From assembly GCA_026388655.1 (NCBI GenBank), contig JAPLJI010000067.1, forward strand, positions 1 through 64,000: a stretch of 64,000 nt of DNA, given 5' to 3'. Each line of letters starts with the position of its first letter. The first letter of the stretch is position 1. The translations under genes and the position numbers were made by a program. The DNA comes from Pseudomonadota bacterium (GTDB lineage Bacteria; Desulfobacterota; JAPLJL01). This document shows positions 25,797 to 34,096 of this stretch, piece after piece. Under the pieces are notes generated by a model, which did no database searches, was not told the DNA's origin, and saw only the letters and a program-made list of their open reading frames with translations.

Positions 25797-26309
25797 GCTT
25801 GCTAACGGTGGGTGACCCCACCCACGCTTGCTTTCAGTTTAAAATCATTCGGCACCGAGGTCAAGCAGTCAGAATTTACGATTGACGATTGCCGAATGAC
25901 GAATGAAAAACAAAACAAACCCGGGAAAAGGTGAAAGGTCAAAGGTGAAAGGTGAAGGACAAGAAGGATTTACGAATGACGAATGACGAATGACGAATGA
26001 AAAACCAAATAAACCTGGGAAAAGGTGAAAGGTGAAGGACAAGAAGGATTTACGATTTACGATTGACGATTGACGATCCTCCTACGCCAAGGCTTCGGAG
26101 GACAAGTCGAAGGACAAGTTGCGGAATGAAAAACCAAACAAACCTGGGAAAAAGTAATGGGCAGGGGCAGGGAGCAAAGGGCAAAGGACGAAAAAAGTGA
26201 TGGGTAGGCACCAGGCACCGGAAGAAAATAATAGGGGAGAGATCAAGCGCCTCCTGTTTTTTTAGGTCGGCATTATAATTAAAATAACCATACAGTTGAG
26301 GAGATTGAT
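25797..26309. repeat. intergenic tandem quasi-repeats
   Basis: Three imperfect units of roughly 80-120 bp (about 25873-26160). Each runs 'atttacga(a/t)tgacga..' then 'gaaaaac(c)aaa(c/t)aaacc(c/t)gggaaaaggtgaaagg', with octamer repeats (acgaatg) inside. The third unit has a foreign 'cctcctacgccaaggcttcggaggacaag' insertion. A 'ggcaggggcagggagcaaagg' run follows. No gene. Confidence 0.65.
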
Positions 26310-26594
26310 ATGACGGAAAGGATTTCGGTTCTGAAAGTCAGGCAAAACCTGGGTGAAATTATTAACCGGGTTTATCTGCGCAATAATCAATTCATTATCG
26401 AAAGGGCCGGAAAACCGGTGGCGGCGTTAATCCCGGTGCAAAAATTGGAGCAGATCCAGGCCGCCGCCCGGGGCCGGATCAAGGAGATTCTCGAAAAAAA
26501 TCAGAAGGCTAATCCGGATTTGCCTTCGGCGAAAGCGAGCGAACTGGTCAGGGAAGCGGTCAGGGAAACCCGGAAACGATATCGGGCCAAATGA
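26310..26594 (+). CDS. Phd/YefM-family antitoxin
   Basis: 94 residues: MTERISVLKVRQNLGEIINRVYLRNNQFIIERAGKPVAALIPVQ is the Phd/YefM DNA-binding fold, followed by a helical C-terminal toxin-binding region (SELVREAVRETRKRYRAK). A correctly spaced 'gaggagattgat' lies upstream. Its stop overlaps a downstream ATG, but that toxin is gone, so the antitoxin appears orphaned. Confidence 0.85.
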   Translation: MTERISVLKVRQNLGEIINRVYLRNNQFIIERAGKPVAALIPVQKLEQIQAAARGRIKEILEKNQKANPDLPSAKASELVREAVRETRKRYRAK

Positions 26595-26614
26595 TCAGGG
26601 CGGTGGACTGCTGA
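26591..26614 (+). pseudogene. remnant start of a PIN-domain toxin
   Basis: ATG overlapping the antitoxin stop (ATGA) begins MIRAV, the usual first residues of VapC/PIN toxins (MIRAVxDTN), then DC and a TGA. The rest of the toxin is absent. Evidence is limited to these residues plus the classic 4-bp overlap. Confidence 0.5.
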
Positions 26615-26688
26615 ATTCTTTCTTTTCCGAAAGAGCCGCCTAAAAATATCCCTGCCTAAATAATCCCGAAAAAGGAAAAAAGAGCGTC

Positions 26689-26946
26689 TTATTTCGATTT
26701 AAGTCGGCGGCGCATCTCGGCACTGGAGATCCCACCCTCTTTCAAATGCCGCAACCTCGATCTCTCGATTAGAGCCAGAAATTCAGGATGGGAGCTGAGG
26801 GTAATCGTCTCTAAATCCGCATTTTTTATCGCGACCAAGGCGGCGACGGGTTTACCGTTCTCAGTCAGAATTACCGGCTCTTTTTTCAACCCCTGGGCAT
26901 ATTTTGTCAGAGGGGCGGTTGCCTCGGCCATTTCCAAGGTTTTCAT
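26689..26946 (-). CDS. Phd/YefM-type antitoxin
   Basis: 85 residues. MAEATAPLTKYAQGLKKEPVILTENGKPVAALVAIKNAD is the Phd fold. The C-terminal RLRHLKEGGISSAEMRRRL resembles toxin-binding tails. It is encoded after its toxin, overlapping by 4 bp, so the order is toxin then antitoxin, the reverse of most Phd modules but known for RelE/ParE systems. Confidence 0.85.
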   Translation of the reverse strand: MKTLEMAEATAPLTKYAQGLKKEPVILTENGKPVAALVAIKNADLETITLSSHPEFLALIERSRLRHLKEGGISSAEMRRRLKSK

Positions 26947-27242
26947 AATTTTATTTCCTCCTTACCTATTTTAACTCGATTGCGCAATTTTACTCCTATA
27001 GCCCGAATATAAACGACGGGTTCGGGTTTTTCCGCAAAGTCGTAATAAACCCGAAGATCTCCGATTCTAAGTTCCCAAGGGGCCAAGGGATTTGGTCTCA
27101 TTGGTTTCCGGTTTCTGGTTTCGATACTGGGCTGATTTTCAAGTTGCTTTTCAACATTGTCAAGAATAATTGCCTGCTGACGGGTGGTGAGAACGCGCAA
27201 ATGCTCTTCGGTGTCGGGAGAATATTCGATTCGGTATTTCAT
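26943..27242 (-). CDS. RelE/ParE-family toxin
   Basis: 99 residues: MKYRIEYSPDTEEHLRVLTTRQQAIILDNVEKQL ... PNPLAPWELRIGDLRVYYDFAEKPEPVVYIRAIGVK, the RelE/ParE core with the WELRIGDLRVYY strand. Members are ribosome-dependent mRNA interferases or gyrase poisons. Its stop overlaps the antitoxin ATG. Promoter region upstream of 27242 is AT-rich with no clear operator. Confidence 0.85.
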   Translation of the reverse strand: MKYRIEYSPDTEEHLRVLTTRQQAIILDNVEKQLENQPSIETRNRKPMRPNPLAPWELRIGDLRVYYDFAEKPEPVVYIRAIGVKLRNRVKIGKEEIKL

Positions 27243-27627
27243 TTGTACTATTGAAAAGATTTAAGGAACGCTTAAATAATAGTATAGCCTAACGCACAGG
27301 GAAAGAGATATTTTTCGAGGAGGGAGGAGCCCCTGATGGGTTTGTGCAGATTCGTGCTGGGGATAAAAATCGTCAGCCCGCAGGAATTGGTAAAAATAAT
27401 AGATTGACCGCCGCGAGAAGCTGGAAGGAGGGAAGAAAGTTAAAAGTGAAAAGTAAAAAGTGAAAGGTTAGAGCACCAAGGCATCCCTCGGCTCCGCTCG
27501 GGACAGGCCAGGCACCAGATAGACTTAACAGAACAGACAGACCAATCTTTCTACAAAGAATGGAGAATGTAAAAAATATCCCCCTTTGTTCGAAAGGGGG
27601 ATTGAGGGGGATTTTAAATAATTTTTC
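27243..27627. other. intergenic DNA
   Basis: A 'aagttaaaagtgaaaagtaaaaagtgaaagg' quasi-repeat (about 27437-27470) and a 'ccccctttgttcgaaagggggattgaggggga' hairpin repeat (27580-27611). No gene. Confidence 0.45.
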
Positions 27628-28086
27628 CTAAACAAACAGTAACGCCAAGGTCTCGGCGAGCATGGCGGGTTTGTCCTGACCCTGCACCTCGATGGTGTTT
27701 TCCAGGGTCATCAGGAGCCGGCCGCTCCCCTTTTCCGCTATCTCCAGGACCTTGAACCTGGCGCGGATCTTGCTCCCCACCGTCACGGGATTCAGGAACC
27801 GGACCTTGTTCAGCCCGTAGTTCACGGCCATCTTGATGTCCGAGGGGAAAACCTTGACCTGGAAGTGAAAATAAGAGAGCAGGGAGAGGGTCAGGAAGCC
27901 GTGGGCGATGGGGGTTTTGAAGGGGCCATCCTTGGCCTTGACCGGGTCCACGTGGATCCACTGGCGGTCATCGGTGCACTCGGCGAAGGCGTTGATCCGG
28001 GCCTGGGTCACCTCGAGCCAGTCCGAAACCGCGACCTCTTTTCCCACCGAGTTCTTTAATTTTTCCAGCGTGAGAGCTTCGGCCAT
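27628..28086 (-). CDS. MaoC-like (R)-specific enoyl-CoA hydratase
   Basis: 152 residues, hot-dog fold. RINAFAECTDDRQWIHVDPVKAKDGPFKTPIAHGFLTLSL has the catalytic hydratase-2 motif with Asp and His (D..QWIHVD.......IAHG). The family hydrates trans-2-enoyl-CoA to (R)-3-hydroxyacyl-CoA in fatty-acid or polyester metabolism. It stands alone, so the pathway is not evident; the thiolase at 56.4 kb is too far to call an operon. 'GGAGG' precedes the ATG. Confidence 0.88.
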   Translation of the reverse strand: MAEALTLEKLKNSVGKEVAVSDWLEVTQARINAFAECTDDRQWIHVDPVKAKDGPFKTPIAHGFLTLSLLSYFHFQVKVFPSDIKMAVNYGLNKVRFLNPVTVGSKIRARFKVLEIAEKGSGRLLMTLENTIEVQGQDKPAMLAETLALLFV

Positions 28087-28301
28087 TGCAACCTCCTTTT
28101 AATAAAAAAAAGTTTCGGGTCTCTAGTCTCTGGTCTCTGGTTAAAGAAAAAAAGAGAGATTCTTCGCCCTTCGACAGGCTCAGGGCTCAGAATGACAGCC
28201 ATTTTTACATGATATTTCTGAGATTGCCGCGCCTTCCCCCTTCGCCAAGGCTTCGGAGGACGGGTCGGCTCGCAATGACAAATTATGGAAGAGTGATGTT
28301 C

Positions 28302-30143
28302 TCATGGGACGGGGGTTGTGACCGCGGGAGGGGTGGCAACTGGACTGGGGGCCGGGCTCTCGGCGGTTTTGACCCAGATAACCAGGCGGGAGGGGTGCTC
28401 CGCGTCGTGGTAGATCCGTTGGTGGGCGATGACGGGGGTCGTTTCCAGGGCCTGGTCGCCTCCGGTGTTAAGGTTGCGGGCGTAGCGGGGGAAGTTGGAG
28501 GAGGAAATCTCCACCCGGATCCGGTGACCGGCGCGGAAGAGGTTGGCGGTCTGCCAGAGGTCGATGGTGTACTCGTAGATCTTTCCGGGCTGGATCAGGG
28601 CTTCTCCCTTGAGCAATCCTTCCCGGTAACGGGCCCGGATGATCCCGTCCTGGAGGAGCAGGGCCTTTCCGTTCGGGAGAACATCAATAAGCTTGGCGGA
28701 GAAATCGGTATCCAGGGCGCTGGTCGAGGCGAAGAGTTTAACCTGGATGGGGCCCGAAATCTCCAGCGGCTCGGTGAGCGGCGGGGTGGTGTAAACGAGA
28801 ACGTCATTGCGGGATTCGAGCGGGAGCTGGTTGGCCGGGCCGTAGAGCCAGGAGGCGTGGAAATGGCTGGTAAAAAAGGGAATAAGGAGGTTAGACCCGC
28901 CCCGGGTGGGAACCGGGTCCAGGGGATCGTACTCGAAGTAATCCGGGATATCACTTCCGGCCGGGTCCCGGCTTAAACCGCCGTCCCCGGAAACAGTATT
29001 GGCCTTGCCTTGGCTGTGCAGATAGTATTCCGCGGGCGCGAAACCGGCGGGTGGCCAGTCCTCCGCGGTTTTCCACTCGTTGGCCCCCATCAGGAAGTAG
29101 CGGACCGGGGGAAGTTTTTCCGCCCCGTTATCCACCCCTTTCAGCCAGTGGTCGTACCAGGCGAAGGTTTCCGGGAACTGGAAAACGTCCTCCTTGACCT
29201 GGATGTCATCTGTTCCGTCTCCGCCGATGCCGACATGGGACCAGGGGCCGATGATGAGCCGGGATTGCTTGGCGAGGCCGTTTCCCTCCTGGCGCAGGCG
29301 CTGGAAATCGGCGAGCTGGGGGCCGAGGAACATGTCATACCAGCCGGCCACCACCAGGGCGGGGGTCTGGATCAGGGAATAGGAATCCTGGAAGTCAATC
29401 TGTTTCAGGAGATGCCGGGAGCGCTCGGGGCTCGCCACCTCGTTGAAGTAATAGACGTCCTCGCCGAGGGTGTCATCGACCTTTTCCACGGGCAGGGCAT
29501 TAAGGGCGTCGAAGTGGTTCAGGGGATTCAGGAAGGTGGTTTCCTTGATGCCGGTTAAACCGAAGAAGGTGAAGATAGTGAGCAGGTTCATTACCCCCCC
29601 CCGGAAAATGGCTTCGTGCATGTTCGGGCTGGTCAGCGTGGGGGCCATGACCTTGAGTTCGGGGAGGGAAGGGGCTACCACCCACTGGGTGTATCCCAGG
29701 TAGCTTAAACCCCAACTCCCAATCTGGCCGTTGCACCATTGCTGTTTCTGGATCCAGCGGAAGTTGTCGAGACCGTCCTGGGCGTCGAAAATGAAGGGAA
29801 AGAATTTTCCCTCGGAATGGAAGCGCCCGCGGGTGTCCTGGACAACGAAAGCATAACCCCTTTCGGCGAAAATCCGGCCCAGCATGGGGAGCAGCCCGGC
29901 GAAGCGCTTCCCGTAGGGGAGCCGGGTGAAGAGGACGGGGAAGGAGCCGGGGGCCTTGGGCAGGTAAACATCCGTGGCCAGGTGGACACCGTCGCGCATG
30001 GGCACCATGACATCCTTCTCGACCTTGACCCCGAATTGGGCGGGGGGCAGGTGGAAAAAAACCGCGTTCAGGCGGGAACAGCCGGAGACCAAGCCCCAGA
30101 ACAGAAGGGCGAGCGTGACAATCAGGAGTCTTTTATTACTCAT
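28302..30143 (-). CDS. CocE/NonD-family hydrolase, lipoprotein
   Basis: 613 residues. Signal peptide with lipobox LVSGC. The serine-hydrolase nucleophile sits in GSWGLSYLGYTQW (G-x-S-Y-x-G), with VMVPMRDGVHLATDVYLP and RLPYGKR typical of the X-Pro dipeptidyl-peptidase/cocaine-esterase family. The C-terminal beta-jelly-roll (HRIRVEISSSNFPRYARNLN) is the XPep_PP_C domain. Substrates are esters or N-acylated peptides. It overlaps the upstream membrane protein gene by 8 bp, so the two are co-transcribed. Confidence 0.85.
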   Translation of the reverse strand: MSNKRLLIVTLALLFWGLVSGCSRLNAVFFHLPPAQFGVKVEKDVMVPMRDGVHLATDVYLPKAPGSFPVLFTRLPYGKRFAGLLPMLGRIFAERGYAFVVQDTRGRFHSEGKFFPFIFDAQDGLDNFRWIQKQQWCNGQIGSWGLSYLGYTQWVVAPSLPELKVMAPTLTSPNMHEAIFRGGVMNLLTIFTFFGLTGIKETTFLNPLNHFDALNALPVEKVDDTLGEDVYYFNEVASPERSRHLLKQIDFQDSYSLIQTPALVVAGWYDMFLGPQLADFQRLRQEGNGLAKQSRLIIGPWSHVGIGGDGTDDIQVKEDVFQFPETFAWYDHWLKGVDNGAEKLPPVRYFLMGANEWKTAEDWPPAGFAPAEYYLHSQGKANTVSGDGGLSRDPAGSDIPDYFEYDPLDPVPTRGGSNLLIPFFTSHFHASWLYGPANQLPLESRNDVLVYTTPPLTEPLEISGPIQVKLFASTSALDTDFSAKLIDVLPNGKALLLQDGIIRARYREGLLKGEALIQPGKIYEYTIDLWQTANLFRAGHRIRVEISSSNFPRYARNLNTGGDQALETTPVIAHQRIYHDAEHPSRLVIWVKTAESPAPSPVATPPAVTTPVP

Positions 30144-30708
30144 TATCTTTTTCTCCTTTCGAGGTTTTGGCCCTCGGGATGCGGGAGGCGATTTGAGTCT
30201 TGGTCCGTTTTATCAGGTAGAACTGACAGATTAGGCCCAGGAACAAAAATAGGAAAAAGAGCTTGGGATGCTGGATCTGCTTCGCCAGCATCGCCGAGCC
30301 GAGGAAAGTGGTCAGGATAGCGGCGATCTGGAGAATATACCGGCTCGCCACGGCGCCGAGAATAATCCCGGCAACCAGACGGATAATCAGGAGAACATCG
30401 GAGCTATGCGGCCAGGGGACCAGCGAGCCCGGGAGGATTTCCGGAAGGAAGCAGCCGAAAAGGAAGGCGAAGAAAATGACCGCCAGCTCGGCGAAGAGGG
30501 GGACCAGAAAAATCCCGGCGATCCCCCCGGCGATGGCCACCCCCAGGAACATCCACGGGGAGAGATTGAGATTAAGGTAAAGCTCTAGGACCTGGAGGAC
30601 GAGGAAGAAGGTGGCCCCCCCCAGAAAGAGACCGAGGACCCGAAGCCCGAACTTGACTACGAGGAAGCCAAAGAGGATAAGCAGGATGAAAAGGATAATC
30701 GTAATCAA
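30136..30708 (-). CDS. multi-spanning membrane protein, DUF4203/TMEM198-like
   Basis: 190 residues with about six hydrophobic helices and Gly/Ala-rich helix packing (VAIAGGIAGIFLVPLFAELAVIFFAFLFGCFLPEI, LVAGIILGAVASRYILQIAAILTTFLGSAMLAKQI). The charged C-terminus (RTKTQIASRIPRAKTSKGEKDNE) is cytoplasmic by the positive-inside rule. Function unknown. It is the first gene of a pair with the CocE-like lipoprotein. Confidence 0.65.
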   Translation of the reverse strand: MITIILFILLILFGFLVVKFGLRVLGLFLGGATFFLVLQVLELYLNLNLSPWMFLGVAIAGGIAGIFLVPLFAELAVIFFAFLFGCFLPEILPGSLVPWPHSSDVLLIIRLVAGIILGAVASRYILQIAAILTTFLGSAMLAKQIQHPKLFFLFLFLGLICQFYLIKRTKTQIASRIPRAKTSKGEKDNE

Positions 30709-30982
30709 GGGATCAAATTCCTAATTCCTAATTTCTAATGTCTAATGAAAACCCAAGTTCCAATTTCCAATGACCAGCCTGCAATTACCAAACAATGACC
30801 AATGCCTAATTTCTAATTACTAATCAAATCCCAATGACTAATGACCGGATTTTAATTTTATTGAATATCTAAATAGGCATTAGGATTTAGACATTGATTA
30901 GGCATTAGGTCAATTAGAAATTAGAAATTTTAGCCAGTCATTGATTAGAAATTCGTCATTAGAAATTAGAAATTTTCAATCG
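30709..30982. repeat. low-complexity intergenic DNA with inverted symmetry
   Basis: Left half is built of 'ctaattnctaatgnctaatg / ccaatttccaatgacc'; right half of their complements 'cattaggnattag / gtcattagaaattag'. The two halves face each other around 30850, so the whole 270 bp could form a long imperfect cruciform. No gene. Confidence 0.6.
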
Positions 30983-31834
30983 TTAGACTCCATCGCCGGA
31001 CGAGATTTTTTGCTTGATAATAAAATAAACCAGGCCCTGGATATAATCATCCTTCATGATGAAATTGGCGGCTTCTTTTTCGGTGTTGAAGAAACCGATG
31101 CCGACCCGGTAGATGTCCTTACCCTCCGCGCTTTTTTCATAGGTAATGAAGGCGTCGTAACCTTTACTTAACAGGTTGGACTGGTATTTTAAAGCTTCCT
31201 CCTGGCTCAGGAATCCTTCCAGGCCCACGATGTACGCCTCCTTGAGGTCATACTGCTTTTCCGCTTCCGGGACGGCAGCGAGCTTTTCCTCGGATTTTTT
31301 CAGGTGGTTTTCTTCGCGGGTGATCCGGTTGCTGAAAAGGAAACGCGAGCTCCAGTATTTATCGTTCAGACTCGCGAAGCTGATGCCCTTGCTGCTGGCG
31401 GCGTGGGCGAATTTCTTGTTCTCCAGGTGGATCCCCACGTGGGTAACATTGCCCTGGCCCTTGGTGTCGAAGAAGAGCAGGTCGCCGTAGCCGAGTTTTT
31501 CCGGACCGATCTTTTCCCCGCAGAGGCTCTGGAGGTAGCTGTGCCGGGGAAGGTTGATCCCCTGGTCCTGGAAGGCCCGCATCACGAAACCGGAGCAGTC
31601 AAACCCCCGTTCCGTGCACCCGCCCCAGCAGTAGGGGATGCCCAGCCGCCCCTGGATGAACGTGTTGAGCCGGCCCCGGTCGATGGCGCGGTCAATGGTC
31701 TTGGCCGCGAGGGCGGCCAGGAGAACGAAGCTCAAAGCCAGGATGAAAATCCGGCGGAGAGGGACAAGCTTGTCCCTCCCCACGGGCGGGGAGGGACAAT
31801 TTTTCCGGGGGCCAGGTTTGTCGATTTTCATCAT
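30983..31834 (-). CDS. NlpC/P60 cell-wall peptidase with SPOR domain
   Basis: 283 residues. A TM segment (RIFILALSFVLLAALAAK) at about residues 28-46, then NlpC/P60 domain with catalytic Cys in GGCTERGFDCSGFV and His in VTHVGIHLENKKFAHAAS, then a C-terminal SPOR domain (AYIVGLEGFLSQEEALKYQSNLLSKGYDAFITYEKS). It cleaves peptidoglycan stem peptides and probably locates at the septum. The N-terminal 25 residues are encoded by a palindromic repeat (gggacaagcttgtccc, about 31762-31777), so the true start may lie further in or the repeat was captured in frame. Confidence 0.8.
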   Translation of the reverse strand: MMKIDKPGPRKNCPSPPVGRDKLVPLRRIFILALSFVLLAALAAKTIDRAIDRGRLNTFIQGRLGIPYCWGGCTERGFDCSGFVMRAFQDQGINLPRHSYLQSLCGEKIGPEKLGYGDLLFFDTKGQGNVTHVGIHLENKKFAHAASSKGISFASLNDKYWSSRFLFSNRITREENHLKKSEEKLAAVPEAEKQYDLKEAYIVGLEGFLSQEEALKYQSNLLSKGYDAFITYEKSAEGKDIYRVGIGFFNTEKEAANFIMKDDYIQGLVYFIIKQKISSGDGV

Positions 31835-32179
31835 TGCCGGTTTAAACTATTATTAACAGTTCCCTCATGTTTGGTTATTATAACCCAGGAATTTCGATTT
31901 GATAAATTGTCTTCTAATTTGAGTGAATGACGAGTTGTTTTTGGTTATGTGTCATTCCTACGAAACTTGTCCTCGAGTGCTTTAATCGGGGAGCAGGAAT
32001 CCAGGGTTTTGTAATTCAAGAGAAAAGAATATAAAAACTTTTTCTGGATCCCCGCTGGAGTTTATCCCGCCGCTGGCGGGATGGGGATGACAGAGTGGGG
32101 ATGGATCCATGCTGGAGTTTGTCCCGCACTCTAATGCGGGATGGTGATGACAGATGAAGGACGTGCGGTATAAAAAATC
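31835..32179. repeat. intergenic DNA with paired REP-type repeats
   Basis: Two tandem copies of 'ctggatcc..gctggagttt(a/g)tcccgc..gcgggatgg(g/t)gatgacag' at about 32043-32095 and 32099-32153. Each has a 7-9-bp stem of the 'GTCATTCC..GGAATGAC' REP class. Plus-strand hydrolase gene begins right after. Confidence 0.6.
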
Positions 32180-32947
32180 ATGAAGACCGAAGATATCGAA
32201 ATCAAGCATGAGGGAATCTCGATCCGGGGCAAGATCTATCTTCCCGCCGGCTCCCCGCGGGGGCAAAGCCCCGTGGTGATTTTATGCCATGGGATTCCCC
32301 GCGGGATTCCCGACCCTAAAGATCAAGGGTACCTGCCCCTGCTGGAGGATTTAGTCCAGGCGGGTAGGATCGCGGTATTTTTCAATTTCCGGGGAGCGGG
32401 GGAGAGCACGGGAAATTTTGATCTTCGGGGATGGACGCGGGACCTCCGGGAGGTGGTGGATCATTGTTACCAGGATCGCCGGGTTGATAACAAAAGGATC
32501 GCGTTGTGGGGTTTCAGCGGAGGGGCGGCCACCTCGGTCTGCGTGGCCGCCCGGGATCCCCGGATCGCAGTAGTGGCGGTGTGCGCCTGCCCGGCGCGTT
32601 TCGATTTTTGGGAAAACGAGGGCGCGCTGAACTATTTGCTGGAGCATTTTCGCGCGATCGGTCTTGTTCGTGACCCGGATTTTCCCCCCTCTTTCCCGGA
32701 ATGGCGGGAAGGCTTTGTGAAAATCGCTCCGGAAAAATGGGTTGCCCACATCTCTCCCCGGCCGCTTTTAATCGTCCATGGTGATGCGGATGAAACCGTG
32801 AAGGTTGATCACGCTTACAGGTTGTATCAAGTTGCCGGGGATCCCAAGGAGATCAGGATTATACCCGGCGGGGAGCACAACCTGCGCCAGAACCCCCAGG
32901 CGGTGCGGGAGGTTCTTGATTGGTTGAAAAAAATTTGGGGTGAATAA
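32180..32947 (+). CDS. alpha/beta hydrolase
   Basis: 255 residues. ILCHGIPRG carries the HG oxyanion-hole region, the nucleophile elbow is GFSGGAA (Ser), Asp is in HGDADETV, and His in PGGEHNL. All catalytic residues are therefore present. The FFNFRGAGES segment is common in serine aminopeptidase/lysophospholipase-like hydrolases (Hydrolase_4 group). Substrate unknown. It stands alone; RBS is weak. Confidence 0.82.
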   Translation: MKTEDIEIKHEGISIRGKIYLPAGSPRGQSPVVILCHGIPRGIPDPKDQGYLPLLEDLVQAGRIAVFFNFRGAGESTGNFDLRGWTRDLREVVDHCYQDRRVDNKRIALWGFSGGAATSVCVAARDPRIAVVAVCACPARFDFWENEGALNYLLEHFRAIGLVRDPDFPPSFPEWREGFVKIAPEKWVAHISPRPLLIVHGDADETVKVDHAYRLYQVAGDPKEIRIIPGGEHNLRQNPQAVREVLDWLKKIWGE

Positions 32948-33099
32948 TTGAGAATGTTTTATTAATACGATAGGTGAGGAGAATTCATCCTACCCCTTGA
33001 GGGGGGAGGATGAAGGAGAGGGCGAAAAGAGAGGTTTGTTGATCACCCTCCCCTCGTTCCCCTCCCATCAAGGGAGGGGAAATTTGTGGTAAAAGATTA

Positions 33100-33314
33100 T
33101 TAAACCCGAAAAATGCGAATAAATTCATTCGGACGTCTTTTGCCAGCGGATTTTAATGTAATATGCCGATTCACTTGTCCCGTAACTGGGCGGGGTTGGC
33201 GGATTTTAAAATCGTCCGATCCCTCCGTTGTCGGGATAAATCCCCCTGAAGTCGGGACAAGTAAATCGGGCAACTACAAGGCATTCGGAAAGATTAAAGC
33301 ATTTTTCGGATTAA
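33100..33314 (+). mobile_element. MITE-like element, complete copy
   Basis: Outer repeats TTAAACCCGAAAAATGC and GCATTTTTCGGATTAA span exactly 215 bp, the same as the copy at 17382-17596, which is inverted. Core 33159-33277 has the same nested inverted repeats as 11091-11208. Confidence 0.78.
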
Positions 33315-33330
33315 AATCCTCCTAGGAAAA

Positions 33331-33358
33331 AAACGGGGCGGCCCGGTGAGGCCGCCCC
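33331..33358 (-). terminator. intrinsic terminator
   Basis: On the minus strand GGGGCGGCC-tcaccg-GGCCGCCCC is followed by seven T. It ends the CCCH-repeat gene about 37 bp past its stop. Confidence 0.85.
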
Positions 33359-33394
33359 GAAATAATTCTCGGGGAAAATGGCGATTTCAGTTAT

Positions 33395-33916
33395 TTATTT
33401 GAAATCTCCCCGGCGCAGGGCGGCCATGTAGTGGGCCCCGCAGAGGCCCCGGGAGCGGGAAGGCTTTTGGCAATCCCGCACGGAGCAGACCTTTTCCCCG
33501 CGGGCCTTGCGGCCGACCTTTTTCCCGCGGAGTTTTGTCTGGGTCCGGGATTTCCCTTTTCCTTTGGGTCCGATGCCCCGGAATTCGCCGTGGCGCAGGG
33601 CGGCCATGTAGTGGGCCCCGCAGAGGCCCCGGGAGCGGGAAGGCTTTTGGCAATCCCGCACGGTGCAGACCTTGCTCCCGCGGGCTTTGCGGCCGGCCTT
33701 TTTCCCCCGGGCTTTGCGGCCCGGGCGGGAGGAGGTAGATAAGCCGGTCAGACGTTTCTCAATCCGGCCCAGCGCGTGTTCAATTTCATTGATGCCCCTC
33801 TCCAGGAGGGGCCGCTGTCTTTCCAGGACCCTCTTCAACCTGTCTTCCACCAGTTTGTTAATCGCGGTCACCAGGTCCGAGCCCGATTTCTTTCCCCAGA
33901 GTTTCTTTCTTGCCAC
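33395..33916 (-). CDS. basic protein with tandem CCCH zinc-like motifs
   Basis: 173 residues from GTG 33916 behind AAGGAGG. A coiled-coil N-terminus (about residues 15-60) is followed by Arg/Lys/Gly-rich linkers and two copies of C-x4-C-x9-C-x2-H (VCTVRDCQKPSRSRGLCGAHYMAALR), a motif like the 'RGLC..HY' knuckles seen in some phage and DNA-binding proteins. The two motifs are encoded by direct repeats 180 bp apart with 72 identical bases. It probably binds nucleic acid (inference). A relative is cut by the right window edge (63901-64000). Confidence 0.7.
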   Translation of the reverse strand: MARKKLWGKKSGSDLVTAINKLVEDRLKRVLERQRPLLERGINEIEHALGRIEKRLTGLSTSSRPGRKARGKKAGRKARGSKVCTVRDCQKPSRSRGLCGAHYMAALRHGEFRGIGPKGKGKSRTQTKLRGKKVGRKARGEKVCSVRDCQKPSRSRGLCGAHYMAALRRGDFK

Positions 33917-34096
33917 TTTGTCCTCCTTTCGACAACGAGCAGTTTCGTTTTAATGAAGCCAATCCGTCAGGAAAAATATTTTCTCACGTTTCGGATCAGC
34001 GGGGTTTAACTCATGTTATCATCACGATTTTAAAAACACAAGTCAACATATTTTTTATCAGAAATAAAATATTCTTCTCACCGATTTGCATCTGAA

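Larger units (their letters stand above)
32948..33394. other. intergenic DNA with repeats and a terminator
   Basis: A 'cctcaagg..' GC-skewed repeat (about 32985-33085), the complete MITE-like element (33100-33314) and the terminator of the downstream minus gene (33331-33358). Confidence 0.6.

Noticed and set aside
25873-26160. CRISPR array
   Set aside because: The repeats are imperfect, of short period and without constant spacers; no cas genes nearby.
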